A DNA stretch of 64,000 bases from Achromobacter sp. AONIH1. GTDB taxonomy: Bacteria; Pseudomonadota; Gammaproteobacteria; Burkholderiales; Burkholderiaceae_B. Positions within the stretch are counted from its first letter, which is position 1; every line of letters starts with the position of its first letter. The stretch spans positions 3,844,001-3,908,000 of the forward strand of contig NZ_CP026124.1 in the NCBI RefSeq assembly GCF_002902905.1, in the 5' to 3' direction. Below are positions 60,355-64,000 of this stretch, in pieces. Made by a program: the position numbers and the translations under genes. Below the pieces are notes generated by a model. That model made no database searches. It was given only the letters and a program-made list of their open reading frames with translations, and was not told where the DNA came from.

Positions 60355-60444
60355 AAGCACAAAGCCGGCTTGCGCCGGCTTTGTGCTTGGGTGGGACCCG
60401 AAGGTCCCCGTGCCAGGTCGGGCAAGCCGGACCTCGCGGTCCGG
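60355..60444 (-). terminator. Three tandem stem-loops after flagellin gene
   Basis: 15-base perfect arms at 60355-60369/60374-60388 (TTGC loop), then GGGACC-CGAA-GGTCCC (60393-60408) and CCGGACC-TCGC-GGTCCGG (60427-60444). No long T-run; the first one could be the flagellin terminator. The rest of the 392-base gap (60083-60474) shows no believable gene. Confidence 0.65.
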
Positions 60445-60474
60445 ACCTGCCCGGCCGTTCCTGCTGAGGCGTGA

Positions 60475-62247
60475 TTAACGCAGCAGCGACAGAACGGTTT
60501 GCGGCACTTGGTTGGCTTGCGCCAGAACCGAGGTACCAGCCTGTTGCAGGATCTGGTTCTTGGACATGTTCGACACTTCCGTGGCGTAGTCCGCGTCCTG
60601 GATCCGCGAGCGGGCGCCCGACAGGTTGTTGACGACGTTGTTCAGGTTGGCGATCGTCGATTCCAGACGGTTCTGCACAGCACCCAGCTCGCCGGTCAGC
60701 TTGTTCAGGACCTTGAACGCGGAGTCCAGGGTCTTGAGCGGGTCGGTGGTCTTGTCGCCTTTGCTCTGGGCTTCGAACGTCATCTTGCCGCTCGAGTCGA
60801 TCTTCAGTTCCTTGCCGATGGAGGCGGCATTGGGATCCGTGGACATGGACTTGCTGGCGCCATCGTTCTTGAAGGTATCGCCACCGGCAATGGCCAGGAC
60901 CTTGCCCGTGAGCTGATCGAACTGGAAGCGTTGAACGGTTTTTTCAACGATGCTCAGTTCTCCCTTGCCGTCGAGGTACAGCTTGTTGCTGTTGGCGGGC
61001 ACGACTGCATCCTTCTGCGTCAAGACGCCGGTAGCGCTGATATCGACAGTGGCGGCCTGGATGCCAGAGCCCATCGTGGCCGAACCAGTCTTGCCGTTGA
61101 GGGCTGTCAGAACTTGGTCGGTGGTTGCGGTGGTTTGGAAGGCAATATCAGCAGCAGCAGCTTGTCCCTTGTAGGTAGTGCCGCCGATGCTCAGAGCCAC
61201 ACCCGACCGATCCACGGTAGCCGAGCCGCCTGCTGCATAGTCGGTCAGATCTTTAAGTTTAGCCTGGGACAGATTGCCGCCAGCAGCCTTATTGTCGGTC
61301 GCAGACAGGTTGCCGGCAGTGGGATCCCAATACAGCGCCTTGCCGCTGGTATCAGTAATATTGCCGTTGGAATCGATCTTGATATCGACCGTTTCCTTGG
61401 TGTTCTTATAGGTAGCGCTTACAGGGGTCGAACCGATTTTGCCCTTAATTGCCGCTTCGATATTTGCGCTGTTGTCAACCTTGGTGTAGGTGAAGTTGCC
61501 AGCAGTAGCATCATATGTATACTTCGTCGGCGTGCCGGCGGGATCAACGGTAATGCTGTCACCGTTCTTGAACTTACCCAGCAAATCAGACGCCTTCGCA
61601 TCAACGTTTTTGGTCGTGACATCATATTGGTTCGGCAAACCAGATGCAGACGCGGTGACATTCGGGCCAGTCAGATCATTGATGTTGGCCGAACGGTTGT
61701 CCACCACACCCTTGCCATTCACGTTGAAGCCGTTCAGACCCAGCGTCTTGACGCTGATTTCCGACAGGTTCAGGGTGATGGTTTCGCCGTCGTTGGCGCC
61801 AACTTGCAGCGTCAGGGGCTTGGCGTTGGCCGACAGGACCTTCACGCCGTTGAAGTCGGTCTGTTGCGAGATGCGGTTGATGTCGGACAGGCGCTGGTTG
61901 ATTTCATCTTGCATCGAATCCAGCTGCTCTTGCGAGTAGTTGCCGTTACCGGCCTGAACGGCCAGTTCGCGCACGCGCTGCAGGTGGGTGTTGACTTCGC
62001 TCGACGCGCCTTCGGTCGTTTGAGCCAGCGAGATGCCGTCGTTGGCGTTGCGGGCGGCTTGGGTCAGGCCCTTGACGTTCGCGGTGAAGCGGTTGGCGAT
62101 GGCCATGCCGGCGGCGTCGTCCTTGGCGCTGTTGATGCGCAGGCCCGACGACAGGCGTTCGATGGCGGTACCCAGGGCGGACTGGGACTTGTTCAGGTTG
62201 TTCTGGGCAACCAGCGACAAGTAGTTGGTATTGATGACTGCAGCCAT
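60475..62247 (-). CDS. fliC: Flagellin
   Basis: 590-residue filament subunit, longer than the ~390 residues of Bordetella flagellin. Conserved D0/D1 ends: N-terminal MAAVINTNYLSLVAQNNLNK, ERLSSGLRINSAKDDAAGMAIANRF and RVRELAVQAGNG; C-terminal SGARSRIQDADYATEVSNMSKNQILQQAGTSVLAQANQ ending VLSLLR. The extra length is in residues ~176-500, a variable surface region of lower GC with internally similar units (see findings). A sigma28 promoter lies upstream and GGGAG sits 7 bases before the ATG. Confidence 0.95.
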   Translation of the reverse strand: MAAVINTNYLSLVAQNNLNKSQSALGTAIERLSSGLRINSAKDDAAGMAIANRFTANVKGLTQAARNANDGISLAQTTEGASSEVNTHLQRVRELAVQAGNGNYSQEQLDSMQDEINQRLSDINRISQQTDFNGVKVLSANAKPLTLQVGANDGETITLNLSEISVKTLGLNGFNVNGKGVVDNRSANINDLTGPNVTASASGLPNQYDVTTKNVDAKASDLLGKFKNGDSITVDPAGTPTKYTYDATAGNFTYTKVDNSANIEAAIKGKIGSTPVSATYKNTKETVDIKIDSNGNITDTSGKALYWDPTAGNLSATDNKAAGGNLSQAKLKDLTDYAAGGSATVDRSGVALSIGGTTYKGQAAAADIAFQTTATTDQVLTALNGKTGSATMGSGIQAATVDISATGVLTQKDAVVPANSNKLYLDGKGELSIVEKTVQRFQFDQLTGKVLAIAGGDTFKNDGASKSMSTDPNAASIGKELKIDSSGKMTFEAQSKGDKTTDPLKTLDSAFKVLNKLTGELGAVQNRLESTIANLNNVVNNLSGARSRIQDADYATEVSNMSKNQILQQAGTSVLAQANQVPQTVLSLLR

Positions 62248-62354
62248 GTTTAGGCTCCCAAGGAGAGAAAGGCTTCTTCAAACCGGGCAGCTAGGCCGCC
62301 CAACTGTAACGTGAGGAACTGAATTTGAGGTTTTCAAGTTCATCCGTTGCCAGG

Positions 62355-62381
62355 ATTACGGCAGTCAAAAAACATTCTTTA
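62355..62381 (-). promoter_or_regulatory. Sigma28 (FliA) promoter of flagellin
   Basis: On the minus strand: TAAA (62381-62378), 15-base spacer, GCCGTAAT (62362-62355), close to the consensus TAAA-N15-GCCGATAA. It leaves a leader of about 100 bases before the flagellin ATG at 62247. Confidence 0.8.
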
Positions 62382-62447
62382 GGGCAAATTTGAGAAAGGC
62401 GTGCTTTTCGATCATTGCCATGCTGTGGCTGCTGTGCGCCGCGTCAT

Positions 62448-62474
62448 AAGAAAAAAGGGGCAGATAGCCCCTTT
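62448..62474 (-). terminator. Intrinsic terminator after methyltransferase gene
   Basis: Minus strand stem AAAGGGGC/GCCCCTTT with 5-base loop followed by TTTTTTCTT. It separates the methyltransferase gene from the sigma28-driven flagellin gene. Confidence 0.82.
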
Positions 62475-62504
62475 CCCATGCCTGGCGATGATCGCGCTGC
62501 CCTT

Positions 62505-64000
62505 CTATATAAGCAGACCGAGAGTGCGCAACTGATTCAGCACGTCAGACAAGAGGGATTGTGCAACAGGATCCAGGTTGCGGACGCGCTTCATTGATTT
62601 TCCATTGGGGTGTGCCAGTTCGCCAGATGCGAGTGCATCGCGCAGCCTGGTGCGCAGTTCGGGTAGCGAAGTGCCCTTGTCGATGTGCTGGCCCACGAAT
62701 CGGTGTACCTCGTCGACCGGCGGGCGCAGGGATTGATGCCACAGGTTGTATTGGCCAATCATTCTGCTGCCCTGGATGTCGATGGCACGCAGGTGCGTCA
62801 GGCCCGGGATCCAGCGAGGCTGCGGCTCTTCATGGGCGTAGCCCACGGGTTCAAGCCGATAGCACAGCGCATTGGCGTTCAGGAGCAGCACAAGATGGGT
62901 CAGGATTTCCTCGCCCAGTTGTGCATCGGTCGTCGTCTTCTTTGCCTTTGGGCGCGCGGCGTCCAGGAGTTCCTGGAAGGTCAGGGCGCGGGGCCAGGCC
63001 AGCCGCAGGGCTTCGGCGATGGCCACGAAACTGGACGCCTGGGAAGACAAGCCGACGCCATTTGCGGTCAGATAGTGTCGTTCCTTGGACGGGGCGCCGG
63101 CTGGCGCCCGCGCTTGTGTCAGGCGCGCAGCCACATGCATTTTTTCCAGCGCGTTCGCTTCGGGACGATCCAGGATTTTCTCTGCTCGGTCGGCGTGGAT
63201 CAGCAGGCTCTTGCGAAATTGCCTGCCTACAGCGAAATCCAGATACTGCTCGCGCATTTCACGGCCGGCATCGGCGGACAAGGCGCCATGCAGCATGGCC
63301 ACGTTGTCGCCGTAGTTGGTGGAGATCATGGACTGCGGTTCCGCATCGGCCAGATAGGCCAACCCCGCTTGCTGGGCCGCGGCGACGAATTCCAGGAAAT
63401 AGCAGGGCGCGTTGACCTCCTCCAGGTGCTCGTGCATCAGGTAATAGTCGGATTGCTTGCGTACCTGGCGCGCCGCCTGCTGCAAGGCTGAGCGTAGCGG
63501 ATTGTTGTTGGACAGCCCGTTTTCCAGCATGGCCAGCATATCCTTGGCCCGCGCTAGCCGTTCCTCCGGCGTCTGCGCGTCATGGCTGTTCAGGATCATC
63601 GCATCCCGCACCACGTCCGACGCCTTCCAGCCTGGATAGGTGTTGTAGCTGACATAGGCAATACCTTCAGGCGCCAGGTTTTCCCGGCACACACGCAAGA
63701 TGGCTTCGCGCACTTCCGGCGGCACCCAGCTGAACACGCCATGCACGATGATGTAGTCGAACTGTCCGAACTCGGGCGTGATGTCCGTGATGCTCATCGC
63801 GCGCAGGTCCAGATTCTTCAGGCCCATGGCCTTGACGATGGACTGGCCGGCTTCGATCTGCTGCACAGACAGGTCTACGCCCACGGCCCGGGCTTCGGGA
63901 TGGGCGACGGCGTAGGGCAGCAGGTTGCCGCCGGCGGCGCAGCCCAATTCCAGAACGCGGGCGTTCGCCACGGGCGGCGCGCTGATGCCATACAGCGCCG
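62505..64000 (-). CDS. Class I methyltransferase with methyltransferase-regulatory domain, partial
   Basis: C-terminal ~498 codons of a longer gene; the 5' end is outside the window. SAM motif I is VLELGCAAGGNLLPYAV, followed by FDYIIVHGVFSWVPPEVREAIL and NLAPEGIAYVSYNTYPGW. From about 170 residues on, a helical methyltransferase regulatory domain (SDYYLMHEHLEEVNAPCYFLEFVAAAQQAGLAYLADAEP). Such enzymes are frequently encoded next to flagellin genes and could modify flagellin lysines, but this is inference from location. The ATG-like GTG at 63971 is internal to the frame, so it is not proposed as start. Confidence 0.8.
   Translation of the reverse strand, partial: ALYGISAPPVANARVLELGCAAGGNLLPYAVAHPEARAVGVDLSVQQIEAGQSIVKAMGLKNLDLRAMSITDITPEFGQFDYIIVHGVFSWVPPEVREAILRVCRENLAPEGIAYVSYNTYPGWKASDVVRDAMILNSHDAQTPEERLARAKDMLAMLENGLSNNNPLRSALQQAARQVRKQSDYYLMHEHLEEVNAPCYFLEFVAAAQQAGLAYLADAEPQSMISTNYGDNVAMLHGALSADAGREMREQYLDFAVGRQFRKSLLIHADRAEKILDRPEANALEKMHVAARLTQARAPAGAPSKERHYLTANGVGLSSQASSFVAIAEALRLAWPRALTFQELLDAARPKAKKTTTDAQLGEEILTHLVLLLNANALCYRLEPVGYAHEEPQPRWIPGLTHLRAIDIQGSRMIGQYNLWHQSLRPPVDEVHRFVGQHIDKGTSLPELRTRLRDALASGELAHPNGKSMKRVRNLDPVAQSLLSDVLNQLRTLGLLI

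Overview
The window is a GC-rich betaproteobacterial chromosome segment, most like Achromobacter/Bordetella (Alcaligenaceae). This rests on gene content and protein character only: dense LysR regulation, a Bug/TctC solute receptor, an aceE-aceF-lpdA operon whose E3 carries a lipoyl domain, a MexAB-OprM type efflux operon next to a LysR gene (as in Achromobacter axyABM), and a GspC/G-N secretion block. No rRNA, tRNA, CRISPR array, insertion sequence or prophage was recognised.

Layout. 1-5.2 kb: glyoxylate-to-glycerate operon on the minus strand (gcl, hyi, tartronate semialdehyde reductase, partial glycerate kinase) with a divergent LysR. 5.4-9.0 kb: amidase plus Bug receptor, with a divergent LysR. 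9.0-14.8 kb: type II secretion genes gspC-G-H-I-J-K-L-M-N, tightly overlapped and without gspD/E/F. 15.0-19.4 kb: three envelope or exported proteins (an alkaline-phosphatase-superfamily lipoprotein, a 56-residue lipoprotein, and a Tat-type phospholipase C), plausible clients of that system. 19.5-27.7 kb: LysR divergent from a cytoplasmic gamma-glutamyltransferase and a peptide/glutathione-type ABC importer with a fused double ATPase. 27.7-35.3 kb: small housekeeping and accessory genes, including AraC, alpha/beta hydrolase, LysE, YaeQ, an orphan ribbon-helix-helix protein, a GGCT-like protein, a TetR/MFS pair sharing two identical palindromes, ubiC and an RluF-type pseudouridine synthase. 35.3-42.5 kb: LysR divergent from an RND efflux operon. 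42.5-46.7 kb: GlsB-type protein, Sco1, a methyltransferase and oligopeptidase A.

46.9-56.7 kb: folD, a FixJ-type response regulator and a two-PAS histidine kinase form a translationally coupled operon, divergent from the pyruvate dehydrogenase operon. The 357-base gap between them holds a perfect inverted repeat and a sigma70-like promoter, which makes the two-component system a good candidate regulator of aceE. 56.9-58.7 kb is a small accessory patch (YhcG/DUF1016 nuclease and a ParE/Phd toxin-antitoxin pair). 58.9-64.0 kb is the edge of a motility region: a YjfB-like protein, an unknown membrane protein, a long flagellin with a sigma28 promoter, and a partial methyltransferase.

The most interesting points are the split secretion block beside its likely cargo, the shared TetR operator, the kinase/regulator/folD unit facing pyruvate dehydrogenase, near-identical lipoyl-domain DNA in aceF and lpdA, and the enlarged, possibly internally repeated flagellin. 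I found no clearly unprecedented system.
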